DNA from: Clostridiales bacterium S5-A14a
GTDB taxonomy: Bacteria > Bacillota > Clostridia > Peptostreptococcales > Anaerovoracaceae
DNA: 64,000 bases
Direction: 5' to 3'
Assembly (NCBI GenBank): GCA_000758905.1
Contig: JRNA01000011.1
Span: forward strand, 1-64,000
Shown: one piece after another, positions 55,090 to 64,000 of the stretch
Layout: each line of letters opens with the position of its first letter
Position numbering within the stretch: position 1 is the stretch's first letter
Made by a program: the position numbers and the translations under genes
The notes under the pieces: generated by a model
Databases searched by the model: none
Seen by the model: only the letters and a program-made list of their open reading frames with translations
What the model was told of the DNA's origin: nothing

Positions 55090-56208
55090 ATGAACTCAGC
55101 TGAATTGGTTCAACTAGATGATATCAAACAGAATATTCCGGAACTTTCGGCCAAGATGGAAGAAGTGTATCAATTCCTAAAACCGGATGAGAAAAAGCAT
55201 AGAATCAAGGAACTCGCAGACGAGACAATCAAGGAAGGGTTTTGGGATGATCAGGAGAAGGCCCAAAGCATACTAAAAGAAAAGAACACTTTGGAAGATA
55301 AGGTTTCTAAATATGAAAATGCAAAATCAGAACTTGAAGATTTGCCCGAACTTATTGAGATGACAGTTGAACTCGGGGAGACAGAAGCGGTTGCATCAAT
55401 CGTTGAAAGTTATAATAAAATAAATGATACTATTGATAGCTTGACGCTGGAGACCCTCCTTGACGGCGAGTATGACTCTAATAACGCTATTTTGTCGATT
55501 CATGCAGGAACAGGTGGCGTTGATGCCATGGATTGGGCATCGATGCTTTTGAGAATGTATCTGAGGTGGGCCGAAGACAATGGATTTAAGACAACTATTG
55601 TAGATTATCAAGATGACACCGAAGCAGGCATCAAAAGTGCGACAGTCATTGTAGAAGGTGAGAATGCATATGGGTATTTAAAGAATGAGAAGGGCACACA
55701 TAGGCTTGTTAGAATTTCTCCGTTTAATGCTGCAGGGAAGAGGCAGACTAGCTTTGCAGCGGTTATCGTAATGCCTGAGATTGATAATGATGTAGACATT
55801 GAAATTTCGCCGGACGATATAAGAATTGATACGTTTAGAAGCAGTGGTGCTGGTGGGCAGCATGTCAACAAGACAGATTCTGCAATCAGAATTACCCACA
55901 TACCGACAAATATAGTCGTGTCGTGTCAGAACGAGAGAAGCCAACATCAAAATAGAGATATGGCTATGAGAATTCTAAAATCAAGGCTCGCAGAGCTGGC
56001 ACATGAGCAGCACAAAGAAGATATGAGAGAACTGCAGGGGGATTTTAATCTGATTACATGGGGAAGCCAGATCAGATCTTATGTTTTTCAACCATATACC
56101 ATGGTCAAGGATCATAGGACGGGTGCTGAAGTAGGCAATATTTCGAAGGTTATGGATGGCGACATCAATTATTTTATTAGGGAAAAACTAAAGCAGAAGG
56201 AGGCATAG
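55090..56208 (+). CDS. prfB: Peptide chain release factor 2
   Basis: 372 aa. RF2, recognising UGA and UAA, identified by the SPF motif (LVRISPFNAAGKRQTSFA) and the catalytic GGQ (255-257) in SGAGGQHVNKTDSA. The gene is one continuous frame from ATG 55090; the usual programmed +1 frameshift site (an in-frame UGA after about 25 codons) is absent, the equivalent stretch reading YQFLKPDEKK. PrmC, which modifies the GGQ, is also in this window. AAGGAG precedes the ATG. Confidence 0.95.
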   Translation: MNSAELVQLDDIKQNIPELSAKMEEVYQFLKPDEKKHRIKELADETIKEGFWDDQEKAQSILKEKNTLEDKVSKYENAKSELEDLPELIEMTVELGETEAVASIVESYNKINDTIDSLTLETLLDGEYDSNNAILSIHAGTGGVDAMDWASMLLRMYLRWAEDNGFKTTIVDYQDDTEAGIKSATVIVEGENAYGYLKNEKGTHRLVRISPFNAAGKRQTSFAAVIVMPEIDNDVDIEISPDDIRIDTFRSSGAGGQHVNKTDSAIRITHIPTNIVVSCQNERSQHQNRDMAMRILKSRLAELAHEQHKEDMRELQGDFNLITWGSQIRSYVFQPYTMVKDHRTGAEVGNISKVMDGDINYFIREKLKQKEA

Positions 56209-56212
56209 CAGT

Positions 56213-58561
56213 ATGCAACAGATAATTGACACCCTTTCCAAGGAGTTTAATTTAAGTATAGAACAGGTTGAAAAAACAGTAAACCTCATAGACGAAGGCA
56301 ATACGATCCCGTTTATAGCGAGATATAGAAAAGAAGTAACGGGGGGCCTTTCGGATAACGTTTTGAGAGATCTGGACGAAAGACTTAAGTATCTGAAGAA
56401 TCTTGAAGAGAGAAAAGATGAGGTAATAAGGCTGATTGAGGAGCAGGGCAAACTCACAGATGAACTCAGAAAAGATATCGAGGAAGCGACTGTTTTGCAG
56501 AGGGTAGAGGACCTGTATAAGCCATATAAGAAGAAAAAGGCCACAAGGGCATCCAAGGCAAGGGAAAAGGGACTTGCACCACTGGCAGACATCATTAAAG
56601 AACAAAATACCGAAGATAAGAGTCTTGAGGATGTTGCATCATCCTTTGTTGATCCTGAGAAGGAAGTTAATACGTATGAGGATGCGATTCAGGGAGCTTG
56701 CGACATCATTGCCGAGGAAATTTCAGAAGATGCAGATCTGATTGAGAAAATTCGCGAAATGACATACGAGCGAGCTGTTTTGTGCACTGAGGCAGTTGAA
56801 GCGGAAGAAAAATCTGTGTATGACATGTATTATGACCGATCGGAGAAGGTCAAAGACATGCCGAATCACAGGATTCTTGCGATTAATCGTGGTGAAAAGG
56901 CAAAGAAATTAAAGGTTAAGATCCAAATGGATGAGGATATGGTTGCCTTTGAGATTGGAAAGACTTATATTGCTAAGGAGCCGAATATTTATACAGAACT
57001 TATGGGTGATGTAGTTAAAGATAGTTACAAAAGGCTAATCGCACCGTCAGTTGAAAGGGAAATCAGAAATACACTCACTGAGAGAGCCGAGAAGGACGCA
57101 GTTAAGGTTTTTGCGAAAAATACTGAGAAACTTTTGATGGCGGCTCCGGTGAAGGGAAAGAAAATAATTAGCATTGACCCCGGCTACAGAACAGGATGCA
57201 AGGTTGCTGTGCTTGGGAAGACAGGGAAGCTGCTTGCGTACACCACTATATATCCTACCAAGCCGAAGAGCGATATCGCAGGTACGGAGAGGATTCTGAA
57301 AAAGATAATAGATAAATTTGGAATAGATATTATCGTAATAGGAAACGGCACAGCTTCAAGGGAGACCGAAGAGGTAGTTGCAGACTTTCTTTCTAAAAAC
57401 GATTATAACATTCAGTACACGATAGTAAATGAGGCGGGTGCATCAGTGTATTCTGCTTCTAAGCTTGCAGCGGAAGAGTACCCGGACCTCGACGTTACAA
57501 CAAGGGGTGCAATGTCTCTTGGCAGACGTCTTCAGGACCCGCTTGCAGAACTTGTAAAGATTGATCCAAAACACATAGGAGTTGGCCAATATCAGCATGA
57601 TATAAATCAAGGCCTGCTAGATGGAGCTCTTTTGAATGTGGTGGAGGACTGTGTTAACAGGGTTGGAGTAGACTTGAACACAGCGTCTCCGTCGCTGCTT
57701 TCATATATTGCTGGAATCAATATGGGGATTGCTAAGAATATAGTTGCACAGAGGGAAGAGGAAGGCATTTTCAAAAACAGGAAACAGCTTCTTAAGGTCA
57801 AAAAACTTGGTGCGAAGACATTTGAGCAGTGTGCAGGTTTTATGAGAATTTCAGGGGGCGATGAGCCGCTTGATTCAACTTCGGTACATCCTGAAAGTTA
57901 CAAAGCCTGCGACAAATTGCTAGGCATTTTGGGCATTGACAAGACTTCGCTTACAGCAGGTGGCGTTCAGGGTATTGACAGCATGATTTTGAGCTTGACT
58001 GGAGCGAAAACAATGGAAAAAGCAGTTGAAAAGCTTTCGCCTGAACTCGGAGTAGGAGAGATGACACTGACAGATATAATTTCTGAGTTGAAAAAACCTG
58101 CAAGAGACCCTAGGGATAGCGCACCTCCTGTGATATTCAGAAAAGATGTTACAGCTTTTGAAGATTTGAAACCAGGCATGATTCTCGACGGGACAATTAG
58201 AAATGTCGTTGACTTTGGAGCTTTTGTTGACATAGGAGTCAAACAGGATGGCCTAGTTCACGTTTCGCAGTTGTCAGATCAGTTTGTAAAAGATCCACTT
58301 GAGGTTGTTTCCGTTGGCGATAACGTCAAGGTTAAGATAATAGAAGTCGACCGAGAAAAGAACAACATAGCACTTTCCATGAAGGGCCTTAATAAACTAG
58401 CCATAAGCACAAACGAGAGGACAAGAGGCAGCAAGAACAAAAGAGGTGAAATTCGTGCAAATCGAAGTGGAAAGCAGGGTTCATTAAAGCAAGAAGTCCC
58501 ACAAAATGGTAAAAGACTTAAGAGCCTAAAAGATCTGAAAAATGCTATGAGAAGAGGATAG
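56213..58561 (+). CDS. tex: Tex family RNA-binding transcription accessory protein
   Basis: 782 aa. N-terminal helical Tex domain (IEQVEKTVNLIDEGNTIPFIARYRKEVTGGL), YqgF/RuvC-like domain (SIDPGYRTGCKVAVLG ... VIGNGTASRETE), helix-hairpin-helix region (SLLSYIAGINMGIAKNIV), and a C-terminal S1 domain (~657-727, GMILDGTIRNVVDFGAFVDIG). A basic tail of ~55 residues ends the protein. Starts 4 bases after prfB; the ribosome binding site AGGAGG is inside the prfB end. Confidence 0.95.
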   Translation: MQQIIDTLSKEFNLSIEQVEKTVNLIDEGNTIPFIARYRKEVTGGLSDNVLRDLDERLKYLKNLEERKDEVIRLIEEQGKLTDELRKDIEEATVLQRVEDLYKPYKKKKATRASKAREKGLAPLADIIKEQNTEDKSLEDVASSFVDPEKEVNTYEDAIQGACDIIAEEISEDADLIEKIREMTYERAVLCTEAVEAEEKSVYDMYYDRSEKVKDMPNHRILAINRGEKAKKLKVKIQMDEDMVAFEIGKTYIAKEPNIYTELMGDVVKDSYKRLIAPSVEREIRNTLTERAEKDAVKVFAKNTEKLLMAAPVKGKKIISIDPGYRTGCKVAVLGKTGKLLAYTTIYPTKPKSDIAGTERILKKIIDKFGIDIIVIGNGTASRETEEVVADFLSKNDYNIQYTIVNEAGASVYSASKLAAEEYPDLDVTTRGAMSLGRRLQDPLAELVKIDPKHIGVGQYQHDINQGLLDGALLNVVEDCVNRVGVDLNTASPSLLSYIAGINMGIAKNIVAQREEEGIFKNRKQLLKVKKLGAKTFEQCAGFMRISGGDEPLDSTSVHPESYKACDKLLGILGIDKTSLTAGGVQGIDSMILSLTGAKTMEKAVEKLSPELGVGEMTLTDIISELKKPARDPRDSAPPVIFRKDVTAFEDLKPGMILDGTIRNVVDFGAFVDIGVKQDGLVHVSQLSDQFVKDPLEVVSVGDNVKVKIIEVDREKNNIALSMKGLNKLAISTNERTRGSKNKRGEIRANRSGKQGSLKQEVPQNGKRLKSLKDLKNAMRRG

Positions 58562-58566
58562 AGATA

Positions 58567-59232
58567 ATGAAGAAAACCGTTTTTTTGTTTGATTTTGACG
58601 GAACCTTAGCAGATACCAATCAAACCGTAATAAATTCATGGCACCAGACTTTCAAATATGTCAATGGTGCGCCAGGAGATGAAAACTGGATCATAGGCAC
58701 ATTTGGAGAGCCGCTATGGATTTCAATGGAGAAGGCCTTTCCAGGCATGGATGTTGACAAACTTATTGAAGTTTATAGATCATATCAGGAAAAGCATTTT
58801 AAAGAAGAAACCAAGCCATTCCCCGGCATGGTTGATGTCATAAAGAAACTAAAATCTGCAGGGAATAAGATCGGTATAATAACCTCCAGAATGAGACACA
58901 CTACCGAACAGGGGTTAGATGCCTTTGGAATCATGGATTGTGTTGATGCGATGGTTTGTGCAGGAGATACGGTTGAACATAAGCCAAATCCTGAACCTGT
59001 ACTTCTGGGGCTTGAAAAATTAGGTGCAAATCCATCTGATGCTGTTATGATCGGAGATTCGAGCTTCGATATAGTTTGTGCAAATCGTGCAGGCGTGACT
59101 TCAGCTCTTGTGGATTGGGCAATAACATCTAAAAAATCTAAAAAAGACAGTAACTCAGGTGATAAGAGAAACAGCGAAGAGGAACCTGACATTTTAATAA
59201 AAACTTCTGAGGAGATTCTAGATTTAGCGTAA
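58567..59232 (+). CDS. HAD superfamily hydrolase, PpaX/Gph-like
   Basis: 221 aa. Nucleophile motif FDFDGTLADTN (residues ~8-18), cap domain, motif II IITSRM, motif III Lys in HKPNPEPV, motif IV VMIGDSSFDI. Similar to pyrophosphatase PpaX and phosphoglycolate phosphatase; the substrate cannot be decided by eye. A charged Lys/Ser/Asp-rich insertion (~181-205) near the C-terminus is unusual. Starts 5 bases after tex. Confidence 0.85.
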   Translation: MKKTVFLFDFDGTLADTNQTVINSWHQTFKYVNGAPGDENWIIGTFGEPLWISMEKAFPGMDVDKLIEVYRSYQEKHFKEETKPFPGMVDVIKKLKSAGNKIGIITSRMRHTTEQGLDAFGIMDCVDAMVCAGDTVEHKPNPEPVLLGLEKLGANPSDAVMIGDSSFDIVCANRAGVTSALVDWAITSKKSKKDSNSGDKRNSEEEPDILIKTSEEILDLA

Positions 59233-59244
59233 TTGGGTGAATAA

Positions 59245-62200
59245 ATGATTAATATATTCTACGGCAGAGAAAATCTTAATAAAGAAGAATTTATATACAG
59301 ACAAATTTTTGATAGAAATAGAAAAAGTATTGTGATTGTTCCTGATCAATACGGACTTGAAGCGGAAAAAACAGCGCTAAAATATGCCAGATTATATTTT
59401 CATAGCCAATCGAAAGAGCATGTATCTAAGGATCCGCAGCCATCACCAATAAGCCTTGTTAATGTCGAAATCAAAACTTTTTCGAGGCTGATGCACGATG
59501 TTTTCAGTGAACTTGGTGGCCTTAACACCGTTTACGTAGACCGTGTCGGCAGGGAGATTATTTTGTCGAAAGTTCTTCGAGGACTTGATTATAAGCAAAT
59601 GAGAGCATTTGCCAACCAGATTGGAAAGCCCGGATTTGCAAAGATTGTTGGTGATTTTATATCTCAGGTTAAACTGGAAAATCTTTCCCCAAAGGATATT
59701 TTGGAAATGGCGGAGCTATCCAGGGAAGAGGTTGAACTGCATTCGAAACTTTCTGACATTGGAGTGATATTTGAAGCTTATGAGAAGGCACTCGCAGGCA
59801 CGTTCAGCGACAACGAGGACAGATACACGAGTTTTATAAACAAAATAGAATCGTCGCATTACTTGGAATCAACGGATTTTTGGATTTACGGCTTCGACAG
59901 CTTTACGGGTAAGGCATACAGGATTATAGAGGCTCTGGCAAATAGGATGAAGCGTTCGGATGACGGCTCGAGTCTTAATATAGTCATCAGCTATGACGGG
60001 GCTAATCGAGAGCATTTGTTCAAGGCTGGGACAGCAATCATCACTAAGGTGAAAAGCCTGGAAGGAATAGATGCCGATTCGGACATTCGCATATCACCAA
60101 TAAGCGATGAATATAAAATAGCAAAGCCTGAGGACCTAAGTCATCTTGAGGCTAATCTATATAAGCTGAATCCAGAACACTTTGAGGGCAGGCGTGAAAA
60201 TATAAGGATCATAAGGGCACAGAATGCGTATTATGAAGCCGAAGCATGTGCGGCACACATAAGGCAGCTACTCAGAGAAAGGAAATTCAGAAACAGAGAC
60301 ATTGCTATTTTGTGCAACGACGGAGATAGCAGGATATCTATATTAAAACGCATACTTCAGGACTACGATATTGACCTCTTTGTGGACTCCAGGAAGCCTA
60401 TCTCTAAAGAACCATTTGTGAGATATTTGATTTCAGCCCTTGAAGCTGTTAAGAAAAAATATTCGACCTACTATGTAATTAATTTTATAAAAAATCCGTA
60501 TGCTACGCTTTCGACAGAGGATTTAGCTGTTGAAAGGCTCGAGAATTACGTACACAGGCACAAAATACAGGGTTCCATGTGGAAGAAGCCTTTCGCATAT
60601 ATTGAATCCTTGCCGGGAAGAAATCGCGGAGATGATGACGAGGATGAAGAAGCGCAGGATAGTCTCGCAGAAATAAATAGACTTAGGGAACTGGCTATAA
60701 ATCCGTTAATTCGCCTTGAAGAACTTGTAAAGCTCAGCAAGCAAGAAGGGGCAACAATCAAGGATTTTGCGAGAAGATATTTCGATTACATGAAAGAAAT
60801 CGCCATCGCAAACAAAATTGAAAATGATGTAATGTGGAAGTCTGTCGTTTCGGTACTTGATCAGATCGTGGAACTCATTGGCGATGAAAAATTTGACCTC
60901 GATATATTCAGCGAAGCTTTTTATACGGGGCTTGAAGCAGTTACCGTCGGGAATACACCACCATCTGTAGACGACCTTTTGGTCGGATCGACGCAGAGGA
61001 CGAGAACGGGCCCAATAAAGGCACTAGTGGTGCTTGGGATGAATGAGGGGCTCATACCCAAACAGCCAGAGCAAAACAACCTAATCACGCGATATGAAAT
61101 ATCTCTTATAGAGAAACAAAATAGCGATGGCTCAAACTTCGACTCTCCGTTTCACGGGTTGGTCGCTAAGACAGAAAATCTTGATATGGAGGAAAGACTT
61201 GCGATTTACAGGAATTTTTCAAAGCCGACAGAGGATATTTGGATAAGCTTCATTTCGAATAATATACGTGGCGAAGAGCAATTGCCTTCGGAACTTGTCG
61301 ATGATTTTGAGAAAATGTTTGGCGACGAAAAGAATGCAGCCGCAACTAGCATTATAGAGCAGGCTCCCGTTTCAAGAAATAATTTTATCGTTGAAAGCCC
61401 TATGGGGACGTTGACTAATCTAGCTAGATTCTATTCATTGAATGAATCGTCAAATATTACGCCCGAACTTGCAGCGGGCGAAGAGTGGCTTGAGGCCTTT
61501 AAGAACAAAACAGTTGGCCCAACCCAAACGATAAATTTAGGCACTAGAAATTTGGACGCTATCGACATGCTTAAAAATGTCAGGGATTATGAGCATATAG
61601 ATAAGCCTCTAGATGCAAGACTTACAGCAATGCTATACTCAAGCGAAAGGCATAAAAGCGAATCTACGGACGCAGGCGGCACAGATATTTCTCAGAATGA
61701 GAAAAAAGAAGACATTACTCTGAGACTATCGCCATCAAGATTAGAACAATTCAGCCGTTGCCCATATAGATATTTTGTTAATTTCGGAATAAAGCCGGCA
61801 AGCAGCGAGCCGATTGAGTACAAAAGCACGGATATTGGAACCTTTATGCATGACGTCATGGAAAATTTCTGCCTTTGGGCTGACGACGGTGATAAGTGGA
61901 CAGAACTTGAACCAGATGAGGTGCACGAAAAACTTGACCTCCTTGTTGATGAGTTTTCTGAGAAAAATCTAAGCATCTTATTTCCGCAGACTGGGCAGGA
62001 AAGGTATATTACTGAAAGAGTGAGAGGAATTGTCAAGAGAGCTGCCGAAAAAATCGTGGACTTTCGAAGAGATGTCAAACTCAGCCGCAGCGAGTATGAA
62101 AAAAGCTTCGAATACAAAATCTATGGAGAGAATGAGAAGCCTGCAGCTACGGTAAAAGGCTTTGTAGATAGAATAGACTATATGGATTTTAAAGATGAAC

Positions 62201-62709
62201 AAATTTTTACAATAGTCGACTATAAGACAGGTAAAAACAGTTTTAAGGGGAAGTATATTGAGAGTGGATATGATCTGCAGCTCTTCATCTATGTAGCTGC
62301 CATTGAAGCCGGAGTACGCGAGAAATATAGAGATTCCAATGCTTTGAAGGGCATGGGTGCATTTTATATAAACCTAAATGACGAAAATAGAAATAACAAA
62401 AAAGGCGAATTTATGATGAGTGGTGCTGTTGTAGACGAAATTGGGGAGATTATTGGAGCGAAATATGCCAAACTCGTTCAAACATCAAGAGACAAAGCAT
62501 ACCCTGCGGAAAGCATGAGCCAAGAAGATTTTGAGAAGTACAAAACAGATGTCTCGCAAAGGGTTACTGAATTATGCAATTCAATTATGTCGGGAGATAT
62601 TGGAATAAAGCCGCTGAAGATAGATGCAGATGCGGACGCATGTAAATATTGCGAATTTGGTGATATATGCCGATACAGCGGCTATTACAACAAGGTTGTA
62701 GTAGGGTAG
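59245..62709 (+). CDS. addB: AddB-type helicase/exonuclease subunit
   Basis: 1154 aa. Partner of AddA in double-strand break processing. The inactive-helicase core includes FSRLMHDVF, LLVGSTQRTRTGPIKALVVLGMNEGLIP and VDSRKPISKEPFVRYL. The C-terminal RecB-like nuclease has DIGTFMHDVME and the catalytic IVDYKTGK. The iron-sulfur staple is intact: Cys839 (SRCPYRYF) and Cys1133, 1136 and 1142 (CKYCEFGDIC). Odd: the N-terminal Walker A of AddB (GRxGSGKS) is replaced by GRENLNKEEF. addA, usually next, does not follow here. TGGGTGAATAA before ATG 59269-like alternatives is weak; I keep 59245. Confidence 0.9.
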   Translation: MINIFYGRENLNKEEFIYRQIFDRNRKSIVIVPDQYGLEAEKTALKYARLYFHSQSKEHVSKDPQPSPISLVNVEIKTFSRLMHDVFSELGGLNTVYVDRVGREIILSKVLRGLDYKQMRAFANQIGKPGFAKIVGDFISQVKLENLSPKDILEMAELSREEVELHSKLSDIGVIFEAYEKALAGTFSDNEDRYTSFINKIESSHYLESTDFWIYGFDSFTGKAYRIIEALANRMKRSDDGSSLNIVISYDGANREHLFKAGTAIITKVKSLEGIDADSDIRISPISDEYKIAKPEDLSHLEANLYKLNPEHFEGRRENIRIIRAQNAYYEAEACAAHIRQLLRERKFRNRDIAILCNDGDSRISILKRILQDYDIDLFVDSRKPISKEPFVRYLISALEAVKKKYSTYYVINFIKNPYATLSTEDLAVERLENYVHRHKIQGSMWKKPFAYIESLPGRNRGDDDEDEEAQDSLAEINRLRELAINPLIRLEELVKLSKQEGATIKDFARRYFDYMKEIAIANKIENDVMWKSVVSVLDQIVELIGDEKFDLDIFSEAFYTGLEAVTVGNTPPSVDDLLVGSTQRTRTGPIKALVVLGMNEGLIPKQPEQNNLITRYEISLIEKQNSDGSNFDSPFHGLVAKTENLDMEERLAIYRNFSKPTEDIWISFISNNIRGEEQLPSELVDDFEKMFGDEKNAAATSIIEQAPVSRNNFIVESPMGTLTNLARFYSLNESSNITPELAAGEEWLEAFKNKTVGPTQTINLGTRNLDAIDMLKNVRDYEHIDKPLDARLTAMLYSSERHKSESTDAGGTDISQNEKKEDITLRLSPSRLEQFSRCPYRYFVNFGIKPASSEPIEYKSTDIGTFMHDVMENFCLWADDGDKWTELEPDEVHEKLDLLVDEFSEKNLSILFPQTGQERYITERVRGIVKRAAEKIVDFRRDVKLSRSEYEKSFEYKIYGENEKPAATVKGFVDRIDYMDFKDEQIFTIVDYKTGKNSFKGKYIESGYDLQLFIYVAAIEAGVREKYRDSNALKGMGAFYINLNDENRNNKKGEFMMSGAVVDEIGEIIGAKYAKLVQTSRDKAYPAESMSQEDFEKYKTDVSQRVTELCNSIMSGDIGIKPLKIDADADACKYCEFGDICRYSGYYNKVVVG

Positions 62710-62768
62710 CGCACAGAAACCTTATGATTGCACATAGGAAACTTGCGAATTTCTCATAAGGTATAATC

Positions 62769-62797
62769 TTGACAATATTGGGTGTAACACTTAAAAT
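62769..62797 (+). promoter_or_regulatory. Promoter of the tRNA-Thr gene
   Basis: TTGACA (62769-62774), a 17-bp spacer, and TAAAAT (62792-62797), 12 bases before the mature tRNA 5' end. Confidence 0.78.
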
Positions 62798-62809
62798 TAT
62801 AAAGAAGGT

Positions 62810-62885
62810 GCTTCCGTAGCTCAGTTGGTAGAGCAGCTCATTCGTAACGAGCAGGTCGCTGGTTCAAGCCCGGTCGGGAGCTCCA
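62810..62885 (+). tRNA. tRNA-Thr (anticodon CGT)
   Basis: 76 nt including an encoded CCA. Acceptor stem GCTTCCG pairs with CGGGAGC (one T-G pair), D arm GCTC-AGTTGGTA-GAGC, anticodon loop TTCGTAA with CGT reading ACG, variable loop AGGTC, T arm GCTGG-TTCAAGC-CCGGT, discriminator T. The last pair of the anticodon stem (31-39) is A-C rather than a Watson-Crick pair. Confidence 0.93.
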
Positions 62886-62924
62886 TTTTATCGTTTTAAT
62901 ATTAAATTTCTCAGGAGGATGAAT

Positions 62925-63632
62925 ATGAACAATATTCCTACACCACATATTACAGCCAGAAAAGAGGATTTTGCTGAGACTGTACTGATGCCAGGGGATC
63001 CACTTAGAGCGAAATTTATTGCAGATACATTTCTTGAAGATGCTGTTCTTGTAAATAACGTACGAGGTGTAAATGGACACACTGGTTTTTACAAGGGAAA
63101 GAGAGTTTCAGTTATGGCCTCTGGTATGGGGATGCCATCGATGGGAATTTATTCGCACGAACTCTTTAATTTTTATGATGTGAAAAATATCATAAGAATC
63201 GGTTCCGCGGGTGCTATAGGCGAAGATGTCAAACTTAGAGATATTGTTCTAGGCTCAGGTGCTTGCACTAACTCAAACTACGCAAATCAGTATGGTATAC
63301 CAGGAACATTTGCGCCAATCGCTAGCTTTGAACTCTTGAAAAAAGCAGAAGCCAAAGCTATCGAAATGGGATTAAACGTTCACGTTGGAAATGTTTATTC
63401 ATCCGATACGTTTTATGATGCAGGCCGTCCTTTGGGACAGTGGAGAGAGATGGGCGTGCTAGCTGTAGAAATGGAAGCAGCAGCTTTGTACATGGAAGCA
63501 GCAAGAGCAGGTAAGAATGCTTTGTGCATATGCACTATTTCAGATAATCCTTTTACAGGTGAAGGCTGTTCAGCAGAAGAAAGGCAAAATACATTTACTC
63601 AGATGATGGAGATTGCACTCGAAATTGCCTAG
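62925..63632 (+). CDS. deoD: Purine nucleoside phosphorylase DeoD-type
   Basis: 235 aa. Cleaves purine (deoxy)nucleosides with phosphate. Trimeric-hexameric NP-I family: [15 protein letters not shown] (phosphate site), [36 protein letters not shown] and the catalytic Asp in [13 protein letters not shown] 62925 is 6 bases after AGGAGG; the in-frame ATG at 62919 touches the ribosome binding site. Read from a start just behind the tRNA gene. Confidence 0.95.
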   Translation: MNNIPTPHITARKEDFAETVLMPGDPLRAKFIADTFLEDAVLVNNVRGVNGHTGFYKGKRVSVMASGMGMPSMGIYSHELFNFYDVKNIIRIGSAGAIGEDVKLRDIVLGSGACTNSNYANQYGIPGTFAPIASFELLKKAEAKAIEMGLNVHVGNVYSSDTFYDAGRPLGQWREMGVLAVEMEAAALYMEAARAGKNALCICTISDNPFTGEGCSAEERQNTFTQMMEIALEIA

Positions 63633-63674
63633 ACTTATATTGTTAATTAGTTAATCAATAAATATGACGTAATT

Positions 63675-63715
63675 TGGATTCCACTATTTCTGTCCAGGGG
63701 TGAGAATCCATTTTT
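63675..63715 (+). terminator. Terminator after deoD
   Basis: TGGATTC (63675-63681) pairs with GAATCCA (63704-63710), with a long loop (partly pairable) and TTTTT after it. Confidence 0.65.
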
Positions 63716-63751
63716 GATATTTGTCTATAGCAGCAGATAGGGAGAAAAGGC

Positions 63752-64000
63752 ATGGATTGTCAAGACAAAAAGGTGATAATACTCGCTTCGGCATCGCCAA
63801 GAAGAACGGAAATATTAAGAAAACATGGAATTGATCCGATTATTATACCATCAAACGCGGAAGAAATTTTGCCGCCCCATCTAACTTTAACCAATCTTCC
63901 GGAAGATGAGCAAGAACTGGTTGACAGGGAAGCGGTAGAATATTTAGCAGAACTTAAGGTCGAGAATGTTGCAAGTTCAATTGACACCGAAAGAGATATG
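63752..64000 (+). CDS. maf: Maf family nucleotide pyrophosphatase (N-terminal part, runs off the window)
   Basis: 83 codons visible. After a short lead (MDCQDKK) the Maf signature ILASASPRRTEILRKHGI appears, followed by the expected Glu-containing loop (PSNAEEILPP) and AVEYLAELKVENVA. Family members hydrolyse non-canonical or pyrimidine nucleoside triphosphates. GGGAGAAAAGG precedes the ATG. The 3' end is outside the window. Confidence 0.88.
   Translation, partial: MDCQDKKVIILASASPRRTEILRKHGIDPIIIPSNAEEILPPHLTLTNLPEDEQELVDREAVEYLAELKVENVASSIDTERDM

Noticed and set aside
62838-63082. Minus-strand frames over the tRNA and deoD start
   Set aside because: They run antisense through the tRNA gene and the ordinary start of deoD; the translation of the tRNA region ([12 protein letters not shown]-like) is a well-known annotation artefact.

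Overview
The window reads as a chromosomal segment of a low-to-moderate-GC Gram-positive anaerobe of the class Clostridia. The reasons are strong AGGAGG ribosome binding sites throughout, lipoprotein signal peptides, the gene order of the ribosomal supercluster (including a zinc-type S14 and rpsD placed between rpsK and rpoA), a Clostridia-style phosphate system, and Rho plus AddB. The species cannot be fixed from the sequence alone; relatives of Mogibacterium and the former 'Eubacterium' Family XIII are plausible (inference). Almost every gene lies on the + strand; the exceptions are a broken ORF near the left edge, a Na+/solute symporter, cvpA and an HtrA protease.

Layout. 1-1930 is an accessory, decaying patch: one intact lipoprotein gene flanked by two broken paralogues, the third interrupted by a GC-richer minus-strand fragment of unknown origin. 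1941-8789 is a phosphate regulon: a Pho-box-like direct repeat, pstS-pstC-pstA-pstB-phoU, then the PhoB/PhoR two-component pair. The PstS is circularly permuted relative to the classical protein. 8943-24595 is the S10-spc-alpha ribosomal supercluster, complete from rpsJ to rplQ with secY, adk, map, infA and rpoA embedded, including the very short rpmD and rpmJ, and closed by a strong terminator. 24699-25537 holds three small, charged, helix-rich proteins. 25613-25977 is a cobalamin riboswitch with its own promoter, followed by two terminators and no recognisable gene. 26183-31545 holds pcrA, ligA and an AIR-synthase-like protein; a putP-type symporter converges on them. 33568-36796 is rho, a DUF1385 membrane protein and prmC.

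36922-42994 is a de novo pyrimidine operon: pyrC, pyrK, pyrD, a pyrF-pyrE gene fusion, pyrB and pyrI. It covers every step from carbamoyl phosphate to UMP, with no PyrR-type attenuator visible; instead there is a palindrome inside the promoter. After cvpA (minus strand) comes a tight run of tadA, a membrane protein, ispE and a GntR/FCD regulator, whose promoter carries a GntR-like palindrome between -35 and -10. 47400-49322 encodes a large secreted, wall-anchored-looking protein preceded by a perfect 13-bp palindrome at the predicted transcription start. The right end contains htrA (minus), a CorC/CNNM membrane protein, secA, prfB (without the usual frameshift), tex, a HAD phosphatase, addB (without a Walker A motif), tRNA-Thr(CGT), deoD and the start of maf.

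Most of the window is housekeeping. The least explained items are the orphan cobalamin riboswitch, the operator-like palindromes, the small envelope-type gene trio, and an octamer (TRTTTTGT and its complement ACAAAAYA) that appears far more often than base composition would suggest, on both strands.
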